Assembly: GCA_002474345.1 (NCBI GenBank)
Contig: DKQD01000168.1
Coordinates: forward strand, 1-64,000
Source: Bacteriovoracaceae bacterium UBA7317
GTDB taxonomy: Bacteria; Bdellovibrionota; Bacteriovoracia; Bacteriovoracales; Bacteriovoracaceae
Reading direction: 5' to 3'
DNA: 64,000 bases
Below, piece by piece: positions 26,133 through 34,680 of the stretch (position 1 is its first letter; each line of letters starts with the position of its first letter). Under the pieces are notes generated by a model. That model did no database searches, was not told where the DNA came from, and saw nothing but the letters and a program-made list of their open reading frames with translations. A program made the position numbers and the translations under genes.

Positions 26133-27476
26133 TTATAAACGGAAAAAGTCATTGTGGTCGACTTTTTTGAAGCTCACCTTATAAAAAGTTATTTTTACTT
26201 TAAGGTCTTCTATATCCTCAAGTTCAGGATTTTTTGACTTCATTATGGATTCGGCCATTACAAGTGATTTGCTTTCTAGGTTAAAAACAATCTTTAGCGT
26301 TTTTCCTTTTGCACTTTCAAAAACTTCTAAAAGTGTTATGCCATTTCTTTTGCTCACTTTAAAAGTCATATCATCGAGATTTTGAAGCCCGAGGAAGTAC
26401 TTATTATCTTCGATGAAGACTCTTCTTTCAGGGTCCTCTTTGGTAGCGCCTTTAAAAAATTCGGCCTTATGGCAAAAGTCACTTTTACTTACTTTAGGTA
26501 CGGCAAATGAGGCCTGGAGTCTTTCAACTTTATCTTCTAATATGTCTAAAGTTGTTGTTTCAATTTGGACGGATGACTCACAAATAAGGTCTTCTTCTAG
26601 GTCTTTTTTATTTAGTATCTTAATTTTTCCGAGGATCGTAACCTGAGACCCCACCTTGTCAAAATTAAACCTTTCTACCCAGTCCTTTTTTATGCTGTCT
26701 AAAAGAAAGAGCCCTTCTTCCTTTGAAACAGTGGTATCTTCTTCTTTTAAAACGTCCTCTTTTAGTTTTTTTGAAGCGGGAGTTTCAATAGTGGTTTGAT
26801 AAATTTGACTGAGGTCAGCTTTTTTAAGCTCGATTTTGTCAAAAATAATGGTTCTTTTTCTATTGATTAACTCATCAAAAAAGAAAATTTCTACTTTTTT
26901 AAGCTCTTTTTTAGTGAGGTTAATGACCGTTTTCTTTGTTTTTAAACCGTCTTCTAGGACTTCTACGATAGTCAAAACCTCTTCATTTTTACTTTTTAAA
27001 AGTTCAAAGGTGGTGTCATCCAGGTTTTTTAACTTAACAATTTCAAAATCTTCCTGATTCGTAAGAAGCGTTTTTTTCGGTTTTAAGGCAAAAGGGCCTT
27101 GGCAAAGGGCCTCTTCTTTTGATTGGGTTAGTTTTTCTAGGTTGAATTTAACCGATTCGTATAAACCGTCTTCAGCTTTTAAAAGAGTCTCTTTGGACTC
27201 TACTTTAAACTCACAAAGCTCATCTTTGCTTGTTCCTATCATACGAATTTGAAAGCCTTGTTTTCCAAAGTGTTCTTTTTTGGCCCATTCTTTTTGGATT
27301 TCTTTTAGGTAAGCTAATCCTTTTTCTTTTGAAGGCACGCTCTTTTTTTCGGTGACTTCCTTTTTTTCACTAACTTCTGTGTTTTGGACTTTTTGAATAA
27401 TTCTTTTTTCTCTTACTTGATTACAGCTTGTAAAAATCAAAACAAAGGATACGAGAATTATTGTTTTCATTTTCAA
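26133..27476 (-). CDS. lipoprotein with two repeated domains
   Basis: 447 residues; lipobox in VLIFTSCNQV (Cys18). A Lys/Glu-rich linker leads to two related halves: one opening GLAYLKEIQKEWAKKEHFGK with QIRMIGTSKDELCEF, the other opening GLFLLDSIKKDWVERFNFDK with QVTILGKIK and DLICESSV. Both contain a Leu-Asp-Asp-Thr/Met-Thr-Phe motif (NLDDTTFELLK; NLDDMTFKVSK) and end with strands rich in Val/Leu. The pattern indicates an internal duplication. Family and role unknown; location probably inner leaflet of the outer membrane. It is convergent with the membrane protein gene. Confidence 0.65.
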   Translation of the reverse strand: MKMKTIILVSFVLIFTSCNQVREKRIIQKVQNTEVSEKKEVTEKKSVPSKEKGLAYLKEIQKEWAKKEHFGKQGFQIRMIGTSKDELCEFKVESKETLLKAEDGLYESVKFNLEKLTQSKEEALCQGPFALKPKKTLLTNQEDFEIVKLKNLDDTTFELLKSKNEEVLTIVEVLEDGLKTKKTVINLTKKELKKVEIFFFDELINRKRTIIFDKIELKKADLSQIYQTTIETPASKKLKEDVLKEEDTTVSKEEGLFLLDSIKKDWVERFNFDKVGSQVTILGKIKILNKKDLEEDLICESSVQIETTTLDILEDKVERLQASFAVPKVSKSDFCHKAEFFKGATKEDPERRVFIEDNKYFLGLQNLDDMTFKVSKRNGITLLEVFESAKGKTLKIVFNLESKSLVMAESIMKSKNPELEDIEDLKVKITFYKVSFKKVDHNDFFRL

Positions 27477-27647
27477 AATAGTCTCCTTATGAAAAATGAA
27501 AAAGCGATTACTCTTTAACTAGCAAAGGTCATGCCAAGCTTAAAGCTATATAATTATTGGGTTTTTTAAGCTTTATGTGTATAAAGTTTTAACAGGTGAT
27601 AAAAAAATAATCAGACAGAAATTTTTTTAGAATTAAATATTGAGAGT

Positions 27648-29621
27648 TTAGGCGGCTTCTTTTTTAATAATTTTATAGGGGTCTACCAGGTTATTCACGA
27701 GGGCCGCTTCCGTTAGCTTATCTTTTGACGGCATCTGCTTTAAGAGGTCAGACAATTTGTGGTATTTTTCGGAGCGCTTAGTTTCTCCCACCACTTTAAA
27801 TAAATAAGAAAGAAGGAGGCTTCGGTTCATTAAAAGCTCAATGATTCGATCGTACTCGGCGTAAAGGCGCGCTTTTTTGGGAGCGTTTGCGATCTTTTCC
27901 TTGTCGAGGTCATCCACATTTCTCACTAAAAAGACGTACTCCAAAACATTGACCATGAGTCTGTCGATATCTTTCACCTTTTCTTTGAGGGACTCTTCAA
28001 AGTTATCGGGAAGCTCGTAGCCAACTCCAGGTGCCATATCATAGGAGTGGAGGATGTTTAAGGTCTCGGCGTATTGGATTAATGTCTCAATAAACTGAGT
28101 GAGGACATTGACCGCTACGATCTGATGGGAGTGGACGTCCTTACCTTTTTCCTGCTCTACCAAAAACTTGGATTTGGTTGAAATAATATGGAGGTTGTTT
28201 AAGTCCTTAAACTGGCCTTTTTCAAAGAGGTTAAAGATTAAGTTAAGGTTTTTATTGATTTCCTCAGTCTTAAGCTCACCGGCCTCAGGCCCTACAAATT
28301 TTTCCAAGGTAAAAACGCAAAGCTTAATAAACTCCGAAATCCACTTGGATAAATCCTCTTTATTTTGAACAGGGAGGATGTCCATCATAGTGGCAAAGCT
28401 CTGGCCCTTTTCCTTAATTTCAAGGTTTTCTCCTTCAGCTTCGGTTATGTCTTCCACTAAAAACATAATTTTTTCGACAAGGTTGTCGTTTCCTAAAATA
28501 GGGGCGTAGTCTAAAAGAAGCACCCGCCCTTGGGTTTTTTGCTCATCGGGGTGGGTGACCTTTTGGGGAAGGTCCCCTTGATGGAAGAGAAAATCCGTAT
28601 CGTCGCCTCCGAAAATATTCTTCCAGGCATTGAGAATCAGCCTCTTTTCGGTGCTTGAATCTTTTAGGTGGAAAAAGAGGAGCTTGAGTCCATTTTCACC
28701 GACGATGTCTTTGCCAAAAAGCGTTTTAGAGTATTCACTGACGGGAGGAAGGACCATGCCCCGGGAATCCGTCACAAATATGGCCTTTTGGACATTTAAA
28801 AGCATGGTCTCTGTTTTCTTGAGGAGGTCGTTAAGCTCTTCCGTCCTCTTTTCAACCGTGACCTTAAGGTTTTTGTTCATGCTGTTTAGCTCATTGTTAA
28901 GCCCCTCAATCTTTTTAACGTTTTCACCAATTTCCTCTTTTGAAGTTTTAAGATTATCAACCATAAAGTTAATGGAGCTCTCAAGCGCGTTGAGCTCATT
29001 TTTATCAACCTTGCTAAGTCCCAGTGAAATCGTTTTTAAATCATCGAGCTTGATTGACTGGGCCTGGGTTGCAAGGGAGGATAAAGGGTTTACAAGCTTT
29101 TTTTTAAAGACCCATAAAAAGATGGTAAAAAGAATGAGGGACTTAACGAGGGCAAAGAGGATTAAAATAAAAACGTGCATTTTAACCCTTTCAACTGCCG
29201 CCATATTGCTGTAGTAGATCTTAAGGTAGCCAACTAACTCCGGGCCTGAGTCAGTTTTTTTCATGAGAGGATAGTCAAGGCCAAAAAACTCCTTTTTATG
29301 GGCGTTTTTAGGTTTTTCTGCCAGCAATTCATCTTCAGGAGACAAGATTCTAACCCCTGAAATAATGTTAGAGTCCAGGATACTTGAGACAATGATGTCC
29401 CTGTTTTCCTCGTCTTCAGCGTAAAGCGCTTCGGCCATCGCATCTTTAATAAGGTGTTGGAATTGATTGATGTCTTTAACAACATCACCTTTAGCTGAAG
29501 TAAAGTCCGCTGCAATTTGGAGACCCGTTATAATTAAATTAAAGGCGAAGTAAATCGTAAAAATGATTTTAAAGCATTTTAAGGCAAGAGAGTTTTTATG
29601 GGTTAATTCCTCTTTTTCCAT
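27648..29621 (-). CDS. HAMP/PAS membrane signalling protein without kinase domain
   Basis: 657 residues. Two transmembrane helices (about 16-36 and 148-170) flank a 110-residue periplasmic sensor. A HAMP-like segment (172-225) and coiled coil (225-270) lead to a PAS-like domain (about 275-400, KAIFVTDSRGMVLPPVSEY to IMFLVEDITEAEG) which is clearly related to the PAS segment of the 7TMR-CheA protein at 8915-12916 (shared SKTxFGxDIxG and IMFxVEDxT). The last 250 residues are helical; no Hpt HxxKG and no ATPase N or G boxes are present. It may be a docking protein, a decayed kinase or a partner whose kinase acts in trans. Confidence 0.7.
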   Translation of the reverse strand: MEKEELTHKNSLALKCFKIIFTIYFAFNLIITGLQIAADFTSAKGDVVKDINQFQHLIKDAMAEALYAEDEENRDIIVSSILDSNIISGVRILSPEDELLAEKPKNAHKKEFFGLDYPLMKKTDSGPELVGYLKIYYSNMAAVERVKMHVFILILFALVKSLILFTIFLWVFKKKLVNPLSSLATQAQSIKLDDLKTISLGLSKVDKNELNALESSINFMVDNLKTSKEEIGENVKKIEGLNNELNSMNKNLKVTVEKRTEELNDLLKKTETMLLNVQKAIFVTDSRGMVLPPVSEYSKTLFGKDIVGENGLKLLFFHLKDSSTEKRLILNAWKNIFGGDDTDFLFHQGDLPQKVTHPDEQKTQGRVLLLDYAPILGNDNLVEKIMFLVEDITEAEGENLEIKEKGQSFATMMDILPVQNKEDLSKWISEFIKLCVFTLEKFVGPEAGELKTEEINKNLNLIFNLFEKGQFKDLNNLHIISTKSKFLVEQEKGKDVHSHQIVAVNVLTQFIETLIQYAETLNILHSYDMAPGVGYELPDNFEESLKEKVKDIDRLMVNVLEYVFLVRNVDDLDKEKIANAPKKARLYAEYDRIIELLMNRSLLLSYLFKVVGETKRSEKYHKLSDLLKQMPSKDKLTEAALVNNLVDPYKIIKKEAA

Positions 29622-29780
29622 AGTTTTACCATCGGAGGAATGGGGAATAAACTAAAAAAATCGACTATAAAAAACCAATTTTTTATTAAGATCTAACTAA
29701 AGCTCACTAAATATGATGAAAGTCATTTTAAAAACAGAAAAACACAAAAGGAACTTTAGAACAAAGCTCCTTTTATTATG

Positions 29781-29814
29781 AAAAACTTTTTGAATAATCC
29801 GTTATTTCAAAAAG
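29781..29814 (-). terminator. terminator of the 68-residue peptide gene
   Basis: On the minus strand CTTTTTGAA and TTCAAAAAG (plus 29806-29814 and 29786-29794) form a 9-bp stem followed by TTTTT. It lies 13 bases past the stop of the small gene. A second, imperfect hairpin (29747-29775) follows. Confidence 0.7.
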
Positions 29815-29827
29815 GTTATTTCTTTTG

Positions 29828-30034
29828 TTACAGCGTTCCCGTTATATCAACATTATCAAGACAAATAATTTCCACTGAGCGCCTTGGGTCAGGTATAACC
29901 TTTGGCACTGGAAATTGATTTTCTCCGCAAACCACCTCTTTATCACTAGCTACTGTCACTGTTTGCTTTGACCCAACAAAAGTTGAACCAATAACCAAAA
30001 ACAAAGCAATTAACAAAGCTCCTAATTTTTTCAT
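29828..30034 (-). CDS. small secreted peptide, 68 residues
   Basis: MKKLGALLIALFLVIGSTFVGS is a clear signal peptide; the mature part of about 45 residues has two cysteines (EVVCGENQF and EIICLDN) that could form a disulphide, and a proline-rich middle. No family recognised. It has its own terminator. The ATG is preceded at ten bases by an eight-G run that must serve as the ribosome site. The upstream region carries the three-block module shared with the gene at 5088-5429. Confidence 0.7.
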   Translation of the reverse strand: MKKLGALLIALFLVIGSTFVGSKQTVTVASDKEVVCGENQFPVPKVIPDPRRSVEIICLDNVDITGTL

Positions 30035-30044
30035 TACTGAAACA

Positions 30045-30052
30045 CCCCCCCC
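30045..30052 (-). repeat. G8 homopolymer in the ribosome-site region
   Basis: Eight consecutive G on the minus strand, ten bases before the start codon of the small secreted peptide. It is the only Shine-Dalgarno-like sequence there. Slippage would change spacing and could tune translation. Confidence 0.5.
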
Positions 30053-30073
30053 TTTCTAACCTTAGTTTAAATT

Positions 30074-30120
30074 TTAAGATATCTTCAGTTATTTTCAAAC
30101 GGTGAATACTTGGTGCAAAT
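30074..30120 (-). promoter_or_regulatory. three-block upstream module (copy 2)
   Basis: Minus strand: ATTTGCACCAAGTATTCAC, an 18-20 base spacer, then AAGATATCTTAA. Blocks and offsets are identical to copy 1 at 5501-5547 while the spacer sequence differs, which points to selection on the blocks. It lies 40-86 bases upstream of the small secreted peptide gene. Confidence 0.55.
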
Positions 30121-30389
30121 AAAAAAAGTTAAATAAAGAGAAGAGGTCTTTATAAAAGGACTTCGTAGGCTTGTTATTTAAGGGACCTAGGCCGTAGTCT
30201 TTCTAAATCAAAAGGCCTAATGGCCTATAAATCCTCAATAAAAAAAGTGAATATTTCTTAACTAAATAAAGATGCTTGAAGTAACCTTCTTAACATTTAC
30301 ATACTATTTCGCCCATAATAAGGCCAAAAAAGAGAGGAGGGGTTAAAAAAATCCCGAGACGTTTATAGGCAATACCCAGATGCAGGATT
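30121..30389. other. intergenic, no gene seen
   Basis: Low-complexity AT-rich sequence between two minus-strand genes. AGAGGAGGGG at 30333 looks like a ribosome site but no start codon follows within reach. The last part of the hydrolase gene (30399-30437) contains an 11-bp inverted repeat, AAGGCCTTGAA/TTCAAGGCCTT, without a T tract. Confidence 0.4.
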
Positions 30390-31328
30390 TTATAAAGGAA
30401 GGCCTTGAAAAAAATGATCAACGAGCTTCAAGGCCTTACCTCTCACTGAGTCTTTCTCATTGAAAATTTCATGCTTTGAGCCCTTCATTTGGATAAGCTT
30501 GCATTGACTGGCCTGGTTTTGACAAAAGTCATCTTGGGCCTTTGGCCTGACAAGGGCATCTCCATCGGCCTGAAGAATAAGAAGTGGGGTATTCACTTTT
30601 CCTTTGTAATTTAAGAAATGCTTGCGGGAATTGAAAACTTCCTGGGCCCATTTGATGGTAAAGCCATTAAACCAGACGTCACCCACCTTCCTCGCTGTCC
30701 TTTGAGCATAATGCCACCTTTCCTTATTGCTTGTTAAAAGGTTTCCTTCAAACTTAAGGTAGGCGTTAAATTTGGACCAGCCGGGATAGTATTGTGAGCA
30801 GATGATTTCTGACCTGCAGAGGGTATTTATCAACCACTTGCCGACGGCGTAGGGAAAGGGCGCCGTTTTCAATTGGATTAAGGGAGAACCAAAGGCGGCC
30901 TTTTGAAAGTGAAGATGTCTTTTTGAATCCTCCATCAAATAGAGGAGGGCGACCCTTCCACCCGTTGAGTGGGTGAGCAGGAAGAGCTTTTCATTTTGAT
31001 CTTTTAAAACGATCTTTTTCATAAAGGTGTTGAAGTCTTTAACGAAATAAGAAAAGGAATCCACATACCCTTTTTTCGGGTCAGAAATAAGGCGCTCAGA
31101 ATAACCCTGCCCTCTGTGGTCAAAAGTGTAAATCGGTGAGTAGCCCATTTTGAAAAAATCATACATGAGTTCGTAATACTTTATGTAGGGTTCACCTTGA
31201 CCTGAGGAAAAAACGAGGGCCCCTTTGTGGGATTTAACCTTTTCTTTCTCTTTTCTTGAGAGCTTAAAAAAATGGACTTTTTTCCCTTTCTCCCCAATAA
31301 AATGACCTTTTTCACCATTATTATCCAT
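30390..31328 (-). CDS. alpha/beta hydrolase, lysophospholipase-like
   Basis: Serine hydrolase of the PldB/monoacylglycerol-lipase (Hydrolase_4) group: nucleophile in LLTHSTGGRVAL, oxyanion region FSSGQGEPY, acid in LQADGDALV and histidine in GSKHEIF. It would cleave lysophospholipids or monoacylglycerols. The first ATG gives 312 residues, but the frame stays open upstream to 31463 and encodes what looks like a signal peptide (KIFKQNLFIFLFFFFSSFDG) followed by the WxxxLWSF segment expected before the first strand. No ATG, GTG or TTG exists in that extension; the best start would be an ATA at 31446-31448 with GGA six bases upstream. Either a rare start codon is used or an ATG has mutated. If so the mature enzyme is periplasmic and about 352 residues. 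Confidence 0.8.
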   Translation of the reverse strand: MDNNGEKGHFIGEKGKKVHFFKLSRKEKEKVKSHKGALVFSSGQGEPYIKYYELMYDFFKMGYSPIYTFDHRGQGYSERLISDPKKGYVDSFSYFVKDFNTFMKKIVLKDQNEKLFLLTHSTGGRVALLYLMEDSKRHLHFQKAAFGSPLIQLKTAPFPYAVGKWLINTLCRSEIICSQYYPGWSKFNAYLKFEGNLLTSNKERWHYAQRTARKVGDVWFNGFTIKWAQEVFNSRKHFLNYKGKVNTPLLILQADGDALVRPKAQDDFCQNQASQCKLIQMKGSKHEIFNEKDSVRGKALKLVDHFFQGLPL

Positions 31329-31629
31329 AAAGGACCATAAGGTCTTATCCCATGATTCATCGATAGAATTTTGTAAAACGGTCCATCCATCAAAGGATGA
31401 AAAGAAAAAGAAAAGAAAAATGAATAAGTTCTGTTTAAATATTTTTATGATCTTTCCAAAAATTTAAGTAATTTAAAAAACTTACAGCTTCATTTGACTA
31501 CTCGACTCCTTCTAAAAAATCTAAAGGGCCTTAAACGGTGAAAGTTAACTTTAACCTCTTAAATTTTAAAGATTTTCATTTTTAAACCGATATTTTTTAT
31601 TGTCTAATCCATAACAAAAGGGCGCTACT

Positions 31630-32874
31630 TTGCAGATGGACCCCCTCATATTTACTCTGACAGGGACAGTTCTCGTCTTGTTGCTTGTAGGTGTGGCCCT
31701 TAGCATTTTTAAAATCCCTCACGTGGTTGCCTATGTCATAGCTGGTGTTGCTCTAGGGCCCCATGGCATGGGTCTTGTGAAAGACGTTGATGAAATTAAA
31801 AGGTATGAAACTCTGGGTATTATTTTTCTTCTCTTCTTTGCAGGTTTAAAGATCCACTTTACTCACCTTCTTGCTAGCTGGAAAATTGCGATCATTGGCA
31901 CCTTAATTCAAATTTTTGTCTGCCTCCTTTGCGTTATTGCCGTAGGAAAGGCCCTCGATTGGCCTATGAGTAGGATTGTCCTTTTAGGCTTTGTCATCAG
32001 CCTAAGTAGTACTGCGGTTGTTATTAAGATGCTTGAAGAGTGGGGTGAATCTGATACAAAGCCTGGTCAAGTGGCCATTTCAATTTTAATAGCCCAGGAT
32101 ACGGCCATTATTCCCATGATGATGATCCTCGATATTTTTCAAGGGGGAGGGCCAACCGAGAAAGAAATTTTCTCCCAATTAATTGGCGGGACTTTTATAG
32201 TGGGGGTCTTGGGTTGGATAGGTTATAAAGGGCGCATCCACCTTCCCTGGGGAAATTTCTTTTTGAGAAATCATGAGCTTCAGGTCTTTGCGGCCTTAAG
32301 CCTTTGTTTTGGACTGGCCTTAACGACGGAGATGTTCCACCTCTCCGCGGCCTTAGGGGCCTTTGTCGCTGGCATTATTGTAGGGTCGGCGTCTGAGACT
32401 AACTGGGTTCACCACAAATTAGAGCCCTTTTATATTTTTTTCGTGGCCCTCTTTTTTGTTAATATTGGAATGCTTTTAAATCCCCAGTTTATTGGGGAGA
32501 ATCTAGGGACAGTTAGCCTCCTAGTCCTTGCAAGCCTTCTCATTAAAACCCTCATTAATTTCGGCCTTTTTTATGCCTTTGGAATGGGCCAGAGAAATGG
32601 ACTTTATACAGGGGCCCTTTTGTCTCAAATTGGTGAATTTGGACTAGTTTTAATTGCAATAGGTATGAAAGGGAAGATTATTTTCAAATATGAATTTCAA
32701 CTCGCTATTTCCGTTATCTCACTTTCTCTTCTCGTAAGCCCCCTTTGGATTTATGCCATTAGAAGGCTTAACGCCTATCTTGGCTATTACAAAAGAAAGA
32801 AAGATTTAGGTCTTAAAAAATTAAAAAAGGTCAGCAAGATAAGCCACAAAAAGGAAAGGAAGAAGGTTGCTTAA
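31630..32874 (+). CDS. CPA2-family cation/proton antiporter
   Basis: 414 residues, about eleven to twelve transmembrane helices, of the KefB/KefC-like Na+/H+ or K+/H+ exchanger domain. Typical CPA2 features: VAYVIAGVALGPHGMGL, LLFFAGLKI, SLSSTAVVIKML, the ion-site region ILIAQDTAIIPMMM, and LGAFVAGIIVGSA. There is no C-terminal TrkA-N or TrkA-C domain, so it is the transporter core alone with a Lys-rich tail. The start may be the TTG at 31630 (AAGGG seven bases upstream) or the ATG two codons later. Confidence 0.85.
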   Translation: MQMDPLIFTLTGTVLVLLLVGVALSIFKIPHVVAYVIAGVALGPHGMGLVKDVDEIKRYETLGIIFLLFFAGLKIHFTHLLASWKIAIIGTLIQIFVCLLCVIAVGKALDWPMSRIVLLGFVISLSSTAVVIKMLEEWGESDTKPGQVAISILIAQDTAIIPMMMILDIFQGGGPTEKEIFSQLIGGTFIVGVLGWIGYKGRIHLPWGNFFLRNHELQVFAALSLCFGLALTTEMFHLSAALGAFVAGIIVGSASETNWVHHKLEPFYIFFVALFFVNIGMLLNPQFIGENLGTVSLLVLASLLIKTLINFGLFYAFGMGQRNGLYTGALLSQIGEFGLVLIAIGMKGKIIFKYEFQLAISVISLSLLVSPLWIYAIRRLNAYLGYYKRKKDLGLKKLKKVSKISHKKERKKVA

Positions 32875-33152
32875 AGCCTCTTCAATAAAATAAAAATTGT
32901 TGAAATGTTTAGATTTATTGACAAAGTTTTGTTTCATTATGACTTTTTCTTAAACTTATCTATTAAATTTAGTGATTAAACAATGGGATATTGTCAAAAA
33001 TGGCCCTCTTTAAAAATTTCCTAAGTTCTTAAAAATAGGCAAAAAAAAGAAAAGTCGATAAACCATCTTTGGAAAACCTCTGCGTCTAACCAATTAGTTG
33101 ATCAAGATTTGATAGAATAATAGTCACGCGGTGTAAATGGGAGGTTGTTGGA

Positions 33153-33245
33153 ATGTTGTTTGAATTGCTAATAGGTTTTGGCTCCCCGATTTTATTGGTA
33201 TTCGCCTTCTTATTTTTATTTTTTTACTTATTTCCTATGATTTAA
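33153..33245 (+). CDS. 30-residue single-helix membrane peptide
   Basis: ATG at 33153 preceded by GGGAGG (33140-33145); the product runs MLFELLIGFGSPILLVFAFL and ends FLFFYLFPMI, one hydrophobic helix of about 22 residues with almost no tail. A possible terminator starts four bases after the stop. Size, ribosome site and terminator make it a credible small protein gene standing alone in the 530 bases between the antiporter and the HAD gene. Function unknown; such peptides often stabilise or regulate a membrane complex, possibly the antiporter upstream. Confidence 0.5.
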   Translation: MLFELLIGFGSPILLVFAFLFLFFYLFPMI

Positions 33246-33248
33246 CGT

Positions 33249-33285
33249 GCTCCTAGAGATTTTTTTTTTAAGGAGCTCATTTTTG
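33249..33285 (+). terminator. possible terminator of the small membrane peptide
   Basis: GCTCCT (33249-33254) and AGGAGC (33271-33276) form a 6-bp stem around a T-rich loop, followed by TCATTTTT. The stem is short and the loop long, so support is moderate. Confidence 0.4.
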
Positions 33286-33407
33286 ATTTCCTCTTTATCC
33301 AAATAAATGAAAGGCAAAAAAATAAGCTTCATAAAATAATGAGGTTCTATTAAGATAAGGATGTCTTTTTGGATTTTATTTTTTAAAAAAGAAAAAGTGA
33401 ATGGATT

Positions 33408-34022
33408 ATGGAAGATAATAAAATAAAAATCCTCCTTCTTGACGTTGGGGGAGTCCTTATAAAGCTCAATTGGAAAAACTTTTTCAAAACCCTAGGCCTT
33501 AAAGAGGTTGTTAATGGGGTAGATATAAGAAGGTGGTTTGACAAAGACTCAAAACACTACGCCCTTGAAAAGGGGTTGGTTGATTTTTCTGAGTTTTATG
33601 AGGATTTCAAGTCCTATTTCTCACTCCCTATAACGCTAAAAGATTTTGAAAAGGCCTGGAACTCTATTTTGGAAGGAACCCACGATGGAGTTGATAGCCT
33701 TTTAGAAGAGGCCAGAGGAAGCGTTCCTCTCAAAGTCCTTTCAAACACAAATAAAGTTCACTTTGACCTCTATTCAACATGGGGCCCTTTTAAACATTTT
33801 GACCAATTTTTTCTTTCTTTCGAGCTAGGAGTTAGAAAACCTGAAAAAGAAATTTATAAAAAAGTTTTAGAAGAGACTAAGGTGAGGCCTCAAGACATAC
33901 TTTTTGTTGATGATATGGAGGCAAACCTTAAAGAGGCCAAGGCGATGGGGCTTCAAGCGGAGTTTTGTCTTAATTCAGTAAATGACTTAAAAAATATTCT
34001 TTTAAAATACAAGATTATCTAA
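33408..34022 (+). CDS. HAD-superfamily hydrolase (subfamily IA)
   Basis: 204 residues with the four HAD motifs: nucleophile in LLLDVGGVLI, Ser/Thr motif II in KVLSNTNK, Lys in GVRKPEKEIY and acidic motif IV in ILFVDDMEANLKEAKAMG. Motif I is Asp-Val-Gly rather than Asp-x-Asp, so the usual general acid/base is missing; some YihX-like and other members show this and it may mean altered or weak phosphatase activity. Substrate unknown. The phosphatase gene that follows on the same strand is likely co-transcribed. Confidence 0.8.
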   Translation: MEDNKIKILLLDVGGVLIKLNWKNFFKTLGLKEVVNGVDIRRWFDKDSKHYALEKGLVDFSEFYEDFKSYFSLPITLKDFEKAWNSILEGTHDGVDSLLEEARGSVPLKVLSNTNKVHFDLYSTWGPFKHFDQFFLSFELGVRKPEKEIYKKVLEETKVRPQDILFVDDMEANLKEAKAMGLQAEFCLNSVNDLKNILLKYKII

Positions 34023-34063
34023 GCTTTAAAACAATATGAAGGTTTTTTAGAAGGTTTTTTAGT

Positions 34064-34672
34064 ATGACTTTAGGCAATAATTTATTCTCTAGGATTTATT
34101 TTATGGTTGTTTTAAAAAAAATGTCCTTTCTTCTTATTCTTATCTTTTCACTGGATTCTTTTGGTGGTTCAAAGGCAAAAAACCTTTTTTCTAGTCTTCT
34201 TAAAAAAAATAACTTCGTAATGATAAGGCATTCCATAGCTCCAGGAATGGGAGACCCTGGCCATTTTAAATTAAGGGATTGTAAAACCCAAAGGAACCTC
34301 TCTGAAGAGGGGAGGAGGCAGTCAGTAAAAATTGGAAAGCTTTTTAAGTCCCATAAAATTGAAAAACCGTTTTTGTATTCAAGTCAATGGTGCCGGTGCC
34401 TCGACACGGCCAGGCTTTTTAAGTTAGGTAAAGTTAAAGAGCTTCTTTTTTTAAACTCTTTTTTTAGCAACTTTAAAAAAGAAGATTATTATATAAGCAG
34501 CTTGAAAAAGTGGTTGATAAAAAATAGGGGAAAGAGGCCACTTGTCTTAGTCACGCACCAGGTGACGATTACTGGTTTGACAGATTACTTTCCCTCTTCT
34601 GGAGAAATGGTGTTTGTCAATATTGATTCCCAAAACAAGTTTAAAGTTTATGGAACTCTGCAAACGCGATAA
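34064..34672 (+). CDS. secreted histidine-phosphatase-family protein
   Basis: 202 residues with a signal peptide (KKMSFLLILIFSLDSFGG). Histidine phosphatase fold: VMIRHSIAPG carries the phosphorylated His (Arg-His-Ser instead of the common Arg-His-Gly), NLSEEGRRQS, SSQWCRCLDTA with the second Arg, and the C-terminal His in LVTHQVTITG. It would remove phosphate from a small ester or phosphohistidine in the periplasm. Start may be 34064 (GAAGG upstream) or the ATG at 34103 (TAGGA upstream); the latter gives a more compact signal peptide. Confidence 0.75.
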   Translation: MTLGNNLFSRIYFMVVLKKMSFLLILIFSLDSFGGSKAKNLFSSLLKKNNFVMIRHSIAPGMGDPGHFKLRDCKTQRNLSEEGRRQSVKIGKLFKSHKIEKPFLYSSQWCRCLDTARLFKLGKVKELLFLNSFFSNFKKEDYYISSLKKWLIKNRGKRPLVLVTHQVTITGLTDYFPSSGEMVFVNIDSQNKFKVYGTLQTR

Positions 34673-34680
34673 AAAATAAG

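Noticed and set aside
28630-29214. 194-codon plus-strand frame
   Set aside because: Lies wholly antisense to the HAMP/PAS gene and has no ribosome site or protein-like composition; a shadow.
30399-30437. Hairpin AAGGCCTTGAA/TTCAAGGCCTT as hydrolase terminator
   Set aside because: It lies inside the coding end and has no T tract after it.
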